Assembly (NCBI GenBank): GCA_040880525.1
Contig: JBBDIG010000048.1
Span: forward strand, 1-64,000
Direction of reading: 5' to 3'
Length of the DNA stretch: 64,000 nucleotides
Origin: Bacteroidia bacterium
Lineage (GTDB): Bacteria > Bacteroidota > Bacteroidia > CAILMK01 > JBBDIG01
Shown piece after piece: positions 35,398 through 44,416 of this stretch. The notes under the pieces were generated by a model. That model saw only the letters and a program-made list of their open reading frames with translations. It had not been told where the DNA came from and made no database searches. Each line of letters starts with the position of its first letter. Within the stretch, counting starts at the first letter, position 1. A program made the translations under genes and the position numbers.

Positions 35398-36813
35398 TTA
35401 ATCGCGGATTAATGCGATTGCACCCGTTTGGGTGACTGGCCTGTGCTGCCCTTGCAACTTATACTGCAATACATAGTAATAAGTGCCTGAAGGCAGGGGT
35501 TTACCGTTCCGGCTGTCAGTGCCGTCCCAGCTATTGCTTTTTTCTTTGCTATGGAAAACTTTATTGCCGCTCCGGTCAATTACCGAGAATTCAAAATAGG
35601 TTTCACCACTGATCAGGACTTCAAACCGGTCGTTGATGCCATCTCCGTTCGGTGTAAAAGTATTGGCCAGATCCAGTGAACTTTCAGCTTCTATTTGCAG
35701 CCTGTCAGTAAAAGTATCCCGGCACCCGTAATCATTAATAGCGATCAGTGAAGGACGATAAAGACCACTGAGATTATAGCGGTGTTGCGGGCTTAAATCA
35801 TTGGAAACCGTTCCGTCTCCAAATACCCACCGGTAGCTGGTTGCTTCACGGCTCGTATTGTTAAAGGCAATGTTCGGCATTCGTGTTATATCCGTCACAA
35901 ACTCTGATTCCGGAGTTTCATGAACCGTCAGTGTGAGGATCGCTGTATCGGTACTGATTCCATTTATTTTCTTGATAATCCAAACTTGTTTCTCTCCGGC
36001 TGAGGTAAAGGCGAGTTCGGTATTTTTCTCAAGCTTTTCGATTATTCCTTCCCCCTTCAGCCAGTAAAAAGCCGCTTGTGGCGCGGAAGAGGTGGTGAGA
36101 ATCACACTGCTATTGAGACAGAGCGTTTTAGCGGTAAGTTTCAAATCCTCAACTGCAGCCCGGGTATTATCCGAAATAGTAACGGACCTGTCCTGAACTC
36201 TCTTCAAATCTTCTGTCGTCTTATCGGTTGGCAAAGGCGGGTTTGCCGGCTGTTCTACATTTACAGTTTGCCTGCTTTGTTCCCGGATTCTTTGGGGTTG
36301 CTGTCCGGAAGTCTGGTCAGAGGAATTTCTCAGATCGCTATTCCTGTCGTCATTTCCGGATAACGATTCCGTTGCCGGGACCAGGGTTTCTTTGCTGGAT
36401 TTACTCTGTTCAGTAATAGCCGTTTCCTTATCATTTTCAGGATTTTGACGGGCCGGAGCTTCATCTTCCTGATCTATATATATTCCTTGTTCCATTCCAA
36501 GCTCCTTGTTCGGCTCTGGTAAGTTTATCTCCGAACTTGTTTCAAGATCAGTACTGTTGTTCTCATTGCCAGACATTATTACGATGATAGCAATAAGGGC
36601 TGCAGTTAAAACGGCCACCACAGAGGAAGCTACCACAAACGAACCGGAACCACTTGCAGCAGTTCCACCTGCTGTGCTGCCGGTTGCAGGCAGATGTGAT
36701 TTCACCGCGTTCCAGTCAGCATCCATTTCGGCAGAAGTATGGGCCGCTTCCTTCCCGTCAAATGCTTCACGGAAAAAGTCATCAAACCTCTCTATGTCTT
36801 TTCTGCTGCTCAT
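35398..36813 (-). CDS. Anti-sigma-like membrane protein fused to PKD and CHU_C domains
   Basis: A 471-aa protein. Residues 1-60 are a charged cytoplasmic segment (R-F-D-D-F-F-R-E-A-F-D-G, then D-W-N-A-V) like the N-termini of Bacteroidota anti-sigma factors. One membrane helix follows (about 59-82, V-V-A-S-S-V-V-A-V-L-T-A-A-L-I-A-I-I-V). Then come a long low-complexity linker, an Ig-like domain (about 215-300), a PKD domain (Y-R-W-V-F-G-D-G-T) and a C-terminal CHU_C domain (N-T-F-T-P-N-G-D-G-I-N-D-R-F ... G-A-I-A-L-I-R). It has no cleavable signal peptide. The ATG overlaps the stop of the upstream sigma gene as ATGA, so the two are translationally coupled. Probably an envelope-sensing regulator of that sigma factor; this is inferred from architecture and position. 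Confidence 0.85.
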   Translation of the reverse strand: MSSRKDIERFDDFFREAFDGKEAAHTSAEMDADWNAVKSHLPATGSTAGGTAASGSGSFVVASSVVAVLTAALIAIIVIMSGNENNSTDLETSSEINLPEPNKELGMEQGIYIDQEDEAPARQNPENDKETAITEQSKSSKETLVPATESLSGNDDRNSDLRNSSDQTSGQQPQRIREQSRQTVNVEQPANPPLPTDKTTEDLKRVQDRSVTISDNTRAAVEDLKLTAKTLCLNSSVILTTSSAPQAAFYWLKGEGIIEKLEKNTELAFTSAGEKQVWIIKKINGISTDTAILTLTVHETPESEFVTDITRMPNIAFNNTSREATSYRWVFGDGTVSNDLSPQHRYNLSGLYRPSLIAINDYGCRDTFTDRLQIEAESSLDLANTFTPNGDGINDRFEVLISGETYFEFSVIDRSGNKVFHSKEKSNSWDGTDSRNGKPLPSGTYYYVLQYKLQGQHRPVTQTGAIALIRD

Positions 36814-37364
36814 TTTCTGATAATAAGACGTTGTTTAATTGCTTCCTGAAGTTGGTGACGCGCTTTATGGAGCTGGCTTTTGGATGTACCGGCACTTATT
36901 CCCAGCATCTCTCCTATTTCCTGATGGCTAAACCCCTCTATTACATAAAGATTGAAAACCGTCTGGTATCCATGCGGTAATTCCTGCACGCATACCAAAA
37001 GGTCTTCATAATCAAGTTGTGTCAGAATTTCCTCTTCAATAGAAAGATCATAGACCTTGTCCACATCCACCTTGAAGGGTTCGGAAACCTTTTTCCGGTA
37101 CTTGTCAATGGACATATTTACCATGATCCTGCGAATCCAATGCTCCAGCGAACTCTTAAAATTGAACGTGTGGAGATTTTCAAAAACCTTAATGAAGCCA
37201 TCCTGCAAAGCATCTTTGGCATCGTCCCGGTCTTTCGCATATCTGTCGCAAATGGCTAACATCTTTGAATAATATAATTGAAACAATTCCTTCTGGCTTT
37301 GCACATCACCATTGATGCACTTCTCCACAAGTGATATGTCTTTCTGTTTTCTTTCATCAGGCAT
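36810..37364 (-). CDS. ECF-type RNA polymerase sigma factor
   Basis: A 184-aa sigma factor. Region 2 has A-K-D-A-L-Q-D-G-F-I-K-V-F and W-I-R-R-I-M-V-N-M-S-I-D-K-Y-R-K (about 50-100). Region 4 has L-P-H-G-Y-Q-T-V-F-N-L-Y-V-I-E-G-F-S-H-Q-E-I-G and the HTH G-I-S-A-G-T-S-K-S-Q-L-H-K-A-R. The end of region 4 closely resembles the partial sigma gene at 63906-64000. It is the first gene of a three-gene operon with the fused membrane regulator (ATGA overlap) and the 1604-aa T9SS protein, which suggests it responds to, or drives, cell-surface cargo production. Confidence 0.93.
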   Translation of the reverse strand: MPDERKQKDISLVEKCINGDVQSQKELFQLYYSKMLAICDRYAKDRDDAKDALQDGFIKVFENLHTFNFKSSLEHWIRRIMVNMSIDKYRKKVSEPFKVDVDKVYDLSIEEEILTQLDYEDLLVCVQELPHGYQTVFNLYVIEGFSHQEIGEMLGISAGTSKSQLHKARHQLQEAIKQRLIIRK

Positions 37365-37574
37365 TTTTGCTGCCTTTGGTGTGTATGACGAAGCCTTATT
37401 TCTCAGGGTTGCCCATGCTCCTGCTTTTATTTCTAAATAGTTCCAGTTTCTCTAAAAAAATTTCCCGCTGAAATTCAACTGCTCATTTTCAAGCATTTAT
37501 AAATCAATCTGTCGCTGGCATTTTATCACAAAAACTCCGGTCAGGCTTTACCTTATGGATAACCCTAAATTTTC

Positions 37575-37582
37575 TAATTTTG
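37575..37582 (+). promoter_or_regulatory. -7 element upstream of the 163-aa gene
   Basis: TAATTTTG is an exact TAnnTTTG match 41 bp before the start codon. TTATG at 37553-37557 is a poor -33 candidate at about the right distance. It lies in the 259-bp gap divergent from the sigma gene, which holds nothing else I recognise. Confidence 0.45.
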
Positions 37583-37623
37583 ACCGCTTTAAAACCTGCA
37601 CCCACGCAAACAATCAAAGATAG

Positions 37624-38115
37624 ATGCACCAAGGATTAGAAAATTTGTCTCCCGAAGAATATAAATTCATTCATGAAGTTCCCGCCTGGATTACAGTGCT
37701 GATAGCGGGCGCTGACAATGTAATTGATCAGCAGGAACTGGAATGGGCCGAACGGATCACCCATTTTCGTACCATGAAGGAGGACTATTTGCTTCGCGAA
37801 TTTTATCGTGAAATAGACGAAAATTTCCATCAGAGCCTGCAGGATAAGATCCAGGAACTAAAGGGCATTGCGGATAATGCTGAAGGACGCAACCTGTGGA
37901 TTTCTCAAAAACTGGCAAAGGTAAATGAGCTATGGCCTAAAATAGAATATAACCTGGCGACCAAACTTTATGTAAGTTTTAAAACGCTGGCCTCCCACAT
38001 CGCCAACTCTTCGGGAGGTGTACTTGGATTTGGCGCCATGAGTCCGTCTGAAAAACTTTGGGTTGACCTCCAGATGATAGATAACCCGGAACTGACGCAT
38101 CCTGATGCTGAATAA
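37624..38115 (+). CDS. Conserved helical protein, possibly TerB-like
   Basis: A 163-aa cytoplasmic protein, not firmly recognised. It is predicted all-helical. The segment I-T-V-L-I-A-G-A-D-N-V-I-D-Q-Q-E-L-E-W-A is like the acidic D-G-x-x-D-x-x-E metal-binding turn of TerB/tellurite-resistance-like domains. The C-terminus has a Gly-rich stretch (S-S-G-G-V-L-G-F-G-A-M-S-P-S-E-K). It has no signal peptide. It lies 27 bp before accC and may be co-transcribed, but the pairing does not suggest a specific role. Confidence 0.7.
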   Translation: MHQGLENLSPEEYKFIHEVPAWITVLIAGADNVIDQQELEWAERITHFRTMKEDYLLREFYREIDENFHQSLQDKIQELKGIADNAEGRNLWISQKLAKVNELWPKIEYNLATKLYVSFKTLASHIANSSGGVLGFGAMSPSEKLWVDLQMIDNPELTHPDAE

Positions 38116-38142
38116 TATTGCTCAGCGTACACCACCTTTAGC

Positions 38143-39633
38143 ATGAAAAAAATACTCATCAGTAACAGAGGCGAGATAGCCCTGCGCATCATCCGTTCTG
38201 CAAAGGAAATGGGAATCGGGACAGTAGCTGTTTTTTCTGAAGCTGACCGGGATGCGCTGCACGTACGCTATGCTGACGAGGCAGTGTGTATTGGTCCCGC
38301 GGCTTCCTCGGCTTCTTACCTCCTCGGAGATAAGATCATAGAAACTGCCTTACAATTTAAAGCAGACGGGATTCATCCGGGCTACGGTTTTCTCTCTGAA
38401 AATGCTGCATTTGCCCAAAAGGTACAGGAGGCCGGAATTAAGTTTATCGGCCCCTCTTCTTCTTCTATAGAAATGATGGGCAATAAACTGGCAGCCAAAA
38501 GGGCAGCTAAGCAATACAATATTCCCATGCTGCCGGGAACCAATACGGCCGTCTCGGATTTGGCTGAGGCTGCCAGAGTAGCTGAGGAAATCGGCTTCCC
38601 GGTATTGATAAAAGCTGCTGCCGGTGGCGGTGGAAAAGGAATGCGGGTAGTCAACGCTGCCAGCGAATTTCACGAGCAAATGCAGCGGGCCGTGAGTGAA
38701 GCGCAATCATCCTTTGGGGATGGGTCGGTGTTCCTCGAAAAGTATATTTCCTCTCCTCGGCATATTGAAGTGCAGGTCCTGTGCGACCAGCACGGGAATT
38801 TTCTTCACCTCTTTGAGCGGGAATGCTCCATCCAGAGGCGGCACCAGAAAGTGGTCGAGGAAGCACCCTCATGCATTCTTACGCCAGAAATCCGGGAAAG
38901 CATCGGACGAAGTGCGGTGGATGTGGCGCGTGCCTGCCACTACGAAGGTGCCGGCACCGTGGAATTTCTCCTGGATCAGGACCTTAATTTTTATTTCCTT
39001 GAAATGAACACCCGCCTGCAGGTGGAGCATCCTGTAACCGAAATGGTAACGGGCGTTGACCTCGTAAAGGAGCAGATAAAAATTGCCCGCGGAGAAAAAA
39101 TAAGTTTCAAGCAAGAAGATCTTTGGCTGAACGGCCATTCTATAGAATTGCGGATCTATGCGGAAGATCCCTACAACAATTTTCTGCCTGATACCGGAAC
39201 GCTTACCGGTTATCGCCCGTCAGACGGGCCTGGCGTACGAACGGACAGCGGCTATGAGGAAGGGATGGAAATCCCTGTTTTTTATGATCCGATGATCTCG
39301 AAATTGGTAACGCATGCGCCAACGCGCATAGAAGCCATAGATCGAATGAGCCGCGCTATCAGTGAATTTCATCTGGAGGGGGTGGCCAACACGCTGCCTT
39401 TTGGCAAATTCGTAATGGAACATGAGGCTTTCCGCTCAGGTAACTTCGATACGCATTTCGTGCAGAAACATTTCACACCGGATAACCTGTATCAGGAAAA
39501 TGAGGATGAGGCAGAAGTGGCAGCACTGCTTGCCGTCTACCTAGAGCAGGAGCGCAAGCACCAAGTCAAATCATCCTACGCTCAAAGACCTTCCGATGCG
39601 GCCTGGAAGAAAAGACGGACTGCAGGTACCTAA
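38143..39633 (+). CDS. accC: Biotin carboxylase
   Basis: A 496-aa ATP-grasp enzyme that carboxylates biotin on a carrier protein, the first half-reaction of acetyl-CoA or another acyl-CoA carboxylase. Motifs: K-K-I-L-I-S-N-R-G-E-I-A-L-R-I-I (residues 2-17), H-P-G-Y-G-F-L-S-E-N (about 77-86), the ATP-binding A-A-A-G-G-G-G-K-G-M-R, E-R-E-C-S-I-Q-R-R-H-Q-K, and E-M-N-T-R-L-Q-V-E-H-P-V-T-E. The tail after ~450 is about 45 residues longer than in E. coli AccC and is basic. No biotin carrier or transcarboxylase gene is adjacent, so the complex it serves is not shown; an acyl-CoA carboxylase other than acetyl-CoA is possible. Confidence 0.92.
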   Translation: MKKILISNRGEIALRIIRSAKEMGIGTVAVFSEADRDALHVRYADEAVCIGPAASSASYLLGDKIIETALQFKADGIHPGYGFLSENAAFAQKVQEAGIKFIGPSSSSIEMMGNKLAAKRAAKQYNIPMLPGTNTAVSDLAEAARVAEEIGFPVLIKAAAGGGGKGMRVVNAASEFHEQMQRAVSEAQSSFGDGSVFLEKYISSPRHIEVQVLCDQHGNFLHLFERECSIQRRHQKVVEEAPSCILTPEIRESIGRSAVDVARACHYEGAGTVEFLLDQDLNFYFLEMNTRLQVEHPVTEMVTGVDLVKEQIKIARGEKISFKQEDLWLNGHSIELRIYAEDPYNNFLPDTGTLTGYRPSDGPGVRTDSGYEEGMEIPVFYDPMISKLVTHAPTRIEAIDRMSRAISEFHLEGVANTLPFGKFVMEHEAFRSGNFDTHFVQKHFTPDNLYQENEDEAEVAALLAVYLEQERKHQVKSSYAQRPSDAAWKKRRTAGT

Positions 39634-39676
39634 TGCTGTTGCCGTTCGCACCAAATTATTTCCTTGCAAGGCACAT

Positions 39677-39710
39677 AAAAAAGGCTGATAATCTCTTATC
39701 AGCCTTTTAA
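39677..39710. terminator. Bidirectional terminator between accC and tRNA
   Basis: AAGGCTGATAA / TTATCAGCCTT stem with a four-base loop, flanked by an A run and a T run, so it can end accC (plus) and the tRNA transcript (minus). Confidence 0.85.
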
Positions 39711-39714
39711 GTAG

Positions 39715-39787
<73 letters not shown>

Positions 39788-39851
39788 GTGTTTTTTCGAG
39801 GTGCAAATGTAGATTTCCTTTTTGTGTCCTCCAAACATTTAATTTTATGCC

Positions 39852-41582
39852 TTATTCTGCCTCCCACCGGTGGCCTGCCCAGGCCTCAAAGTTTCGCATT
39901 TGCTCTGCTGTGGGATGTTCCTGTTTCACTACTTCGTGGTACGGGTAGTACGTCTCACTCCCGCCCTGTAGCTTCAGCGTCCTTAAATTTCCCCGCGACC
40001 GGACAGTGAGTTTCATCTTAGCCTTTTCGAAGAACGCAAAGAGCGAGAGCACGTATTTCTCCTGTAATGGAATGCCATTAAGGCTCAGCACTTCGTCCTT
40101 CAATGAAAGGCCTGCCACCTCAGCAGGAGAACCGGGAGCAATAGCCGTTACCATCATCTCCTCATTCAGCTTGAATCCCAGCCGCTGTTCGGCCATAAAC
40201 GCAGAAGGAACCCGTTTTATCGCTAATCCCAAAAAATCAAACGCCTCATCCAGCACCTCATCCAGGGCATCCGTGCCCCAAATGTAATTTTGAAAAAAGT
40301 CAGTATAGTCCTCGTCTGAAATTGCTTCAATAGTCCCTTTATAATCCGCCTCGGTAAATCCTATTTTTTGCAGAGCAAATTTTTCATAAAGCTGGCGCAT
40401 TACCGTGTCCAGCGATAGTTTGTGATTGCTGCGTTTGCGCAAGCGGACATCCAGGATCAGCGCCACCAGCGCTCCTTTATGATAAATGGAAACTTTCCTG
40501 TTCGGAGCGCCCTCGCTATAGCCATCAAGCCAGGTATCAAATGAAGATGCGGCTACTGACAAGTTAAAGCGGCCATAGTTGTGGAAGTGGCGGTTCAGTA
40601 CTTTACCGGCTTTATAGCAATATTCATTAAAACTCCATACGCCCGACCTCAGCAGCATATAATCACCATAATAAGTGGTAACGCCCTCTGCCACATAGCC
40701 GAGCGGACTGTAGTTTTCCTTTGTAAAATCATACGGATACATCTCAGCGGGGCGAAGCGCCTTCACGTTCCAGGTATGGAAAAGTTCGTGCGAACTGATG
40801 CCCAGGAATTCACCATACTTCTCCGGCTTCATCAACTCGAAGCCCGGACCCAGGGCTATGACGGTGGACCGCTCATGCTCTACACCATGATACACAGGGT
40901 AGGGCGGCACCTGAAACAGGTATTGATATTCTTCTACCGGAAATGCTCCGAATACTTTCAATTGCTCCCCGGTAAATGCCATGAAATCCTTTTGGATCCG
41001 GCTCCACTCTGGCCGCGCGATTCCCTGAAACCAGAGATGAAACTGAACACCACCCAGATCAAAATCCTGGTGCTGCAAAGTGGCAGATGCAATAATGGGA
41101 GAATCAGCTAACCGGTCAAAATCCGGTGCCCATAACTGATGACCTGACGTTTGCCTGAGACTGCCCGCCACCAGGTAATCTTCAGGAACATTGAGGCTGA
41201 GGCTGCAATCCTCCCCTGCCCGCTGCGGCACGTACATCAGGCAATTTACCGGGTTCAGATAGAGTTGCTCAGCATCCACATACGTAGAACCGGCATTTAG
41301 CTCGGAGGCATAAAGATTATACTTCACCACAACCGTATCGATATCTTTACAGGTTACCTCCCACAGGTCTTTCGTACGTTTCTCAAATGGCAGGAATTTG
41401 CCGTCAATATCTTCAGCGCGCCATGCCTGCACATTTTTCGCGAAATTTCCGAGCTCGTAGCGCCCGGGACGCCAGGCTGGCATTTGCAATTGTAGTTTAT
41501 CCCCCTCTATTTCCGGTATCGCCATTTCTATCTGCAGGTACTGTCCTGCCGGATTTTCACATGAAATTGTATAGGAAATCAT
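39852..41582 (-). CDS. M61 family metallopeptidase with PDZ domain
   Basis: A 576-aa protein. The N-terminal ~160 residues are the M61 beta-sandwich (I-S-Y-T-I-S-C-E-N-P, A-W-R-P-G-R-Y-E-L-G-N-F-A). The peptidase domain holds the zinc site S-H-E-L-F-H-T-W-N-V-K at about residues 262-272, with a downstream G-Y-V-A-E-G-V-T-T-Y-Y supplying the third ligand. A PDZ domain lies at ~470-560 (I-A-P-G-S-P-A-E-V-A-G-L). M61 enzymes are glycyl-type aminopeptidases. No signal peptide is visible, so the protein may be cytoplasmic. It is a single gene downstream of its own -7 box. Confidence 0.9.
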   Translation of the reverse strand: MISYTISCENPAGQYLQIEMAIPEIEGDKLQLQMPAWRPGRYELGNFAKNVQAWRAEDIDGKFLPFEKRTKDLWEVTCKDIDTVVVKYNLYASELNAGSTYVDAEQLYLNPVNCLMYVPQRAGEDCSLSLNVPEDYLVAGSLRQTSGHQLWAPDFDRLADSPIIASATLQHQDFDLGGVQFHLWFQGIARPEWSRIQKDFMAFTGEQLKVFGAFPVEEYQYLFQVPPYPVYHGVEHERSTVIALGPGFELMKPEKYGEFLGISSHELFHTWNVKALRPAEMYPYDFTKENYSPLGYVAEGVTTYYGDYMLLRSGVWSFNEYCYKAGKVLNRHFHNYGRFNLSVAASSFDTWLDGYSEGAPNRKVSIYHKGALVALILDVRLRKRSNHKLSLDTVMRQLYEKFALQKIGFTEADYKGTIEAISDEDYTDFFQNYIWGTDALDEVLDEAFDFLGLAIKRVPSAFMAEQRLGFKLNEEMMVTAIAPGSPAEVAGLSLKDEVLSLNGIPLQEKYVLSLFAFFEKAKMKLTVRSRGNLRTLKLQGGSETYYPYHEVVKQEHPTAEQMRNFEAWAGHRWEAE

Positions 41583-41609
41583 TGATTGTATTTTGATTTA
41601 ATAATTCTG

Positions 41610-41617
41610 CAAAGTTA
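41610..41617 (-). promoter_or_regulatory. -7 element of the M61 peptidase gene
   Basis: CAAAGTTA on the plus strand is TAACTTTG on the minus strand, 27 bp upstream of the start codon. No clear -33 box is seen. The remainder of the 41618-41786 gap is very AT-rich and without a gene. Confidence 0.45.
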
Positions 41618-41786
41618 AGGGTGTGCTGAAAACTACATTATCTGCTATTCGATAAAACCGTATTTTCTATTGAAATATCAAATATTTTAAAATTCTTTTA
41701 ACTATTTCACATCAGAATTTTAAATTAAAATTTTTGATTAAGAAATAATAACTATAATGTCACAATTAAATTCCAATAATTAAAAC

Positions 41787-41833
41787 AAAAAAAATCCCGC
41801 TCCGTTGCTTTTTTCAAGCTTCAGGAACGGGAT
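41787..41833 (-). terminator. Rho-independent terminator of grpE-dnaJ
   Basis: On the minus strand ATCCCGTTCC pairs with GGAGCGGGAT (one G-U), with a long loop, followed by a run of eight T residues, 24 bp past the dnaJ stop. Confidence 0.75.
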
Positions 41834-41856
41834 CTACCTAACCATAAATATATTCA

Positions 41857-43026
41857 CTAACTAAACATTTCCTTTACTTTTTCAAAAAATCCTTTTTCAT
41901 CACTTTCGGCTTTTGGCTGAAAGTTTTCTGATTTGCTCAGTTCCTTCAATATTTTCTTTTCCTGGTTTGTGAAGGCTCTGGGCACATAAATATTTACATG
42001 AATCAACTGGTCGCCTTTCAGCCCGTTTTCCAGTCGTGGTACACCTTTATGTTTTAACCTGAATATTTTCCCTCCCTGTGTACCTGCCGGAATGTCAATT
42101 TTCACCATTCCATCAATGGTAGGAATTTCTTTCTCTGTCCCCAGCGCAGCATCGGCAAAACCAATATGGAGATCAAACATAACGTTGCTTCCGTCTCGTT
42201 TCAGGTATTTGTGTTCTATTTCTTCAATAACCACGATAAGGTCTCCGGCAATTCCGCCACGTGGTGCGGCATTTCCCCGGCCTGAAACGCTCAGTTGTAC
42301 GCCATCCTTCACGCCTGGCGGAAGTTTTACGGTAACCACCTCCTCGCCATGTACGCGGCCCTCGCCATGGCAGACATCACAGCGGCTGGTGATCACTCTG
42401 CCTTCGCCCTGGCAGGTGGGGCAGGTGCTGGCCGTCACCATTTGCCCCAGGAAAGTATTAGAAACCTGGCGCACCTGGCCTGAACCCTGGCACGTGGAGC
42501 AGGTGGAAAATGAATCGCCACCTTTTGCACCGGAACCACTGCAGGTTTCGCAGGAAAGATATTTCTTGAGCCTCAGCTTTTTCTCAACGCCTGCTGCCAC
42601 ATCCTGCAAGGTTACCTTCACCTTCACGCGCAGGTTCGTGCCTTTGTATACAGTCCTTCTCCGGCCTCCGCCTGAGCGGCCTCCGCCAAAGAAACTGTCA
42701 AAAGGATCGCCACCACCTCCACCGAATATGTCTCCAAACCGGCTGAAAATATCGTCCATTGACATACCGCCTCCGCTGAAGCCACCTCCTCCTCCATAAG
42801 CGCCTGCACCGGCATGGCCAAAACGGTCGTAAGCCGCGCGCTTCTGCTCGTCTCTCAGTATCTCGTAAGCCTCCGCTGCTTCCTTAAAACTTTCTTCGGC
42901 TTCTGCATTTCCGGGGTTCTTGTCAGGGTGGTATTTGATCGCCAGCTTGCGATATGCCTTCTTGATCTCATCCTGTCCGGCATCCTTTGAAATACCTAAT
43001 ATCTCGTAATAATCTCTTTTTGTCAT
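41857..43026 (-). CDS. dnaJ: Chaperone protein DnaJ
   Basis: A 389-aa type I J-protein that stimulates DnaK ATPase and binds unfolded clients. It has a J domain (1-70) with H-P-D in [10 protein letters not shown]; a Gly/Phe-rich linker (about 75-125); four zinc-binding C-x-x-C-x-G-x-G repeats between ~160 and 235 (C-E-T-C, C-S-T-C, C-P-T-C, C-D-V-C); then the two client-binding beta domains and the dimerisation tail. It lies 5 bp after grpE. No CIRCE element or hrcA is seen nearby. Confidence 0.97.
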   Translation of the reverse strand: MTKRDYYEILGISKDAGQDEIKKAYRKLAIKYHPDKNPGNAEAEESFKEAAEAYEILRDEQKRAAYDRFGHAGAGAYGGGGGFSGGGMSMDDIFSRFGDIFGGGGGDPFDSFFGGGRSGGGRRRTVYKGTNLRVKVKVTLQDVAAGVEKKLRLKKYLSCETCSGSGAKGGDSFSTCSTCQGSGQVRQVSNTFLGQMVTASTCPTCQGEGRVITSRCDVCHGEGRVHGEEVVTVKLPPGVKDGVQLSVSGRGNAAPRGGIAGDLIVVIEEIEHKYLKRDGSNVMFDLHIGFADAALGTEKEIPTIDGMVKIDIPAGTQGGKIFRLKHKGVPRLENGLKGDQLIHVNIYVPRAFTNQEKKILKELSKSENFQPKAESDEKGFFEKVKEMFS

Positions 43027-43031
43027 ACCTC

Positions 43032-43583
43032 TTATTGTCCTACTATCACTTTAGCATGGCGGATAATTTTGTCGTTGAGTAAATATCCTTTCTCAACCTG
43101 ATCCACCACTTTTCCTTTCATTTCATCGTTTGGCGCCTGAATTTTTGTCAATGCCTCATGCATATCCGGATCGAACGGTTCGCCAATCGCCTCCATTTCC
43201 TTCAGCCCTTTTGACACCAACGTTCTTTTGAGTTTATTATAGATTAATTCCACCCCCGTCAGCACATCTTCATTTTCGGCAAGTTTCATTGAGTCCAGGG
43301 CTCTCTCCAGATCATCCAATACAGGTAGTAGCTCAGCTACCAGGCTCGCATTGGCATTGGTAATAAGTTCCGCCTTCTCTTTAAGAGTTCTCCTTCTGAA
43401 ATTCTCAAAATCAGAATATAACCGGATGAATTTATCATAATATTCATCGCGATCTTTCGACTCGTCTTTCTCCAAATCCTTTGGATCCTCCTCGTAAGCC
43501 TGTTCATCTGTAACTGTTTCTTCTTCAGGCACGAGGTCATTCTCTATATTCATATCTTCTTTTTCTTCCTTCTTATCGTTCAT
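43032..43583 (-). CDS. grpE: Nucleotide exchange factor GrpE
   Basis: A 183-aa DnaK nucleotide exchange factor. It has an acidic disordered N-terminus (about 1-60, rich in E and D), a long coiled-coil helix with [15 protein letters not shown], then the GrpE core [12 protein letters not shown] and the C-terminal [16 protein letters not shown]. The start [10 protein letters not shown] was preferred over an upstream start that would add 37 non-acidic residues unlike the family. It forms an operon with dnaJ. Confidence 0.95.
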   Translation of the reverse strand: MNDKKEEKEDMNIENDLVPEEETVTDEQAYEEDPKDLEKDESKDRDEYYDKFIRLYSDFENFRRRTLKEKAELITNANASLVAELLPVLDDLERALDSMKLAENEDVLTGVELIYNKLKRTLVSKGLKEMEAIGEPFDPDMHEALTKIQAPNDEMKGKVVDQVEKGYLLNDKIIRHAKVIVGQ

Positions 43584-43711
43584 GGATTTTTTATTATTTG
43601 AGTTTCCAATAAAAACATCAAAAATTCTGGTTCTTCTCCTTTCGGCCGCATTCAACAAGATTATTGCCAGCAGGGTGTGCTGACAAACTGACACCGGAGA
43701 TATAGGATCGG

Positions 43712-44233
43712 CTACTTTATACGGGAAGCAAGGATTTCCTCGAGCTCTGCAGCGCTGAGTTCTTTGGCCACGATAATTCCGTTGCCATCAATCAGGAGAT
43801 TATACGGAATGGCATTGATGCCATAGGTTCTGGCGGCTGCAGATTTCCAGCCCTGAAGGTCGCTTACCTGATTGGGCCATTCCAATTTATCATTCTGGAT
43901 CGCCTGCATCCAGTCTGCTTTCACTTTATCGAGCGAGACGCTGTAAATCGTAAAACTTTGTCCTCCGTCAAATTCCCCGTTCCTGAACCTGGTATATACC
44001 CTTTTGAGGTTTGGATGCTCTTTGCGGCAGGGAATGCACCAGGAAGCCCAAAAGTCAATAAACACCATATTTCCTTTTAATGAAGAAAGGGGGATGGCTT
44101 TGCCTTCGGGATTATTAAGATTGATCTCCGGAGCATGATCTCCGGGGTTCAGTCCCACCTTTTGTGCGAAAGCAGGAGATATGGCAAAACAAAATAGCGT
44201 TAGTATCAGAATGAGCCTTTTCACTTCCATCAT
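43712..44233 (-). CDS. TlpA-like exported thioredoxin-fold protein
   Basis: A ~173-aa protein with an N-terminal signal peptide when started at 44233 (MMEVKRLILILTLFCFAISP, cleaved near AFA-Q). The thioredoxin domain has the redox motif W-C-I-P-C (about residues 62-66), preceded by M-V-F-I-D-F-W-A-S, and a cis-proline segment A-I-P-Y-N-L-L-I-D. It belongs to the TlpA/ResA/AhpC-TSA group, which reduces disulfides in the periplasm, for example in cytochrome c maturation. An upstream ATG at 44266 is possible but would put 11 polar residues before the signal. It is monocistronic, 128 bp upstream of grpE on the same strand. Confidence 0.88.
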   Translation of the reverse strand: MMEVKRLILILTLFCFAISPAFAQKVGLNPGDHAPEINLNNPEGKAIPLSSLKGNMVFIDFWASWCIPCRKEHPNLKRVYTRFRNGEFDGGQSFTIYSVSLDKVKADWMQAIQNDKLEWPNQVSDLQGWKSAAARTYGINAIPYNLLIDGNGIIVAKELSAAELEEILASRIK

Positions 44234-44416
44234 CGTTAGTTTTACTTTTAGTTGTCCAATTTCCATTCCAATACAGAAAGAAAGCTTTGAAGAAAAAGTT
44301 TTGGAGATAGCTTCACCTCTTCGCTATGGGACCGGGCCATAGTGCCGATATAGTGACTTACAAGATTAAACTGTGGGATTTTACCATTGCTTTTACATTG
44401 TCAAGTGTGAAAGTCG

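Noticed and set aside
40581-41111. Plus-strand open frame of 176 codons
   Set aside because: Antisense to the M61 peptidase, whose HExxH and PDZ signatures are clear.
42092-42799. Long plus-strand open frame (235 codons) opposite dnaJ
   Set aside because: It lies entirely antisense to the Gly/Cys-rich part of dnaJ, and its proline-rich translation is the shadow of Gly-rich codons. No family resemblance.
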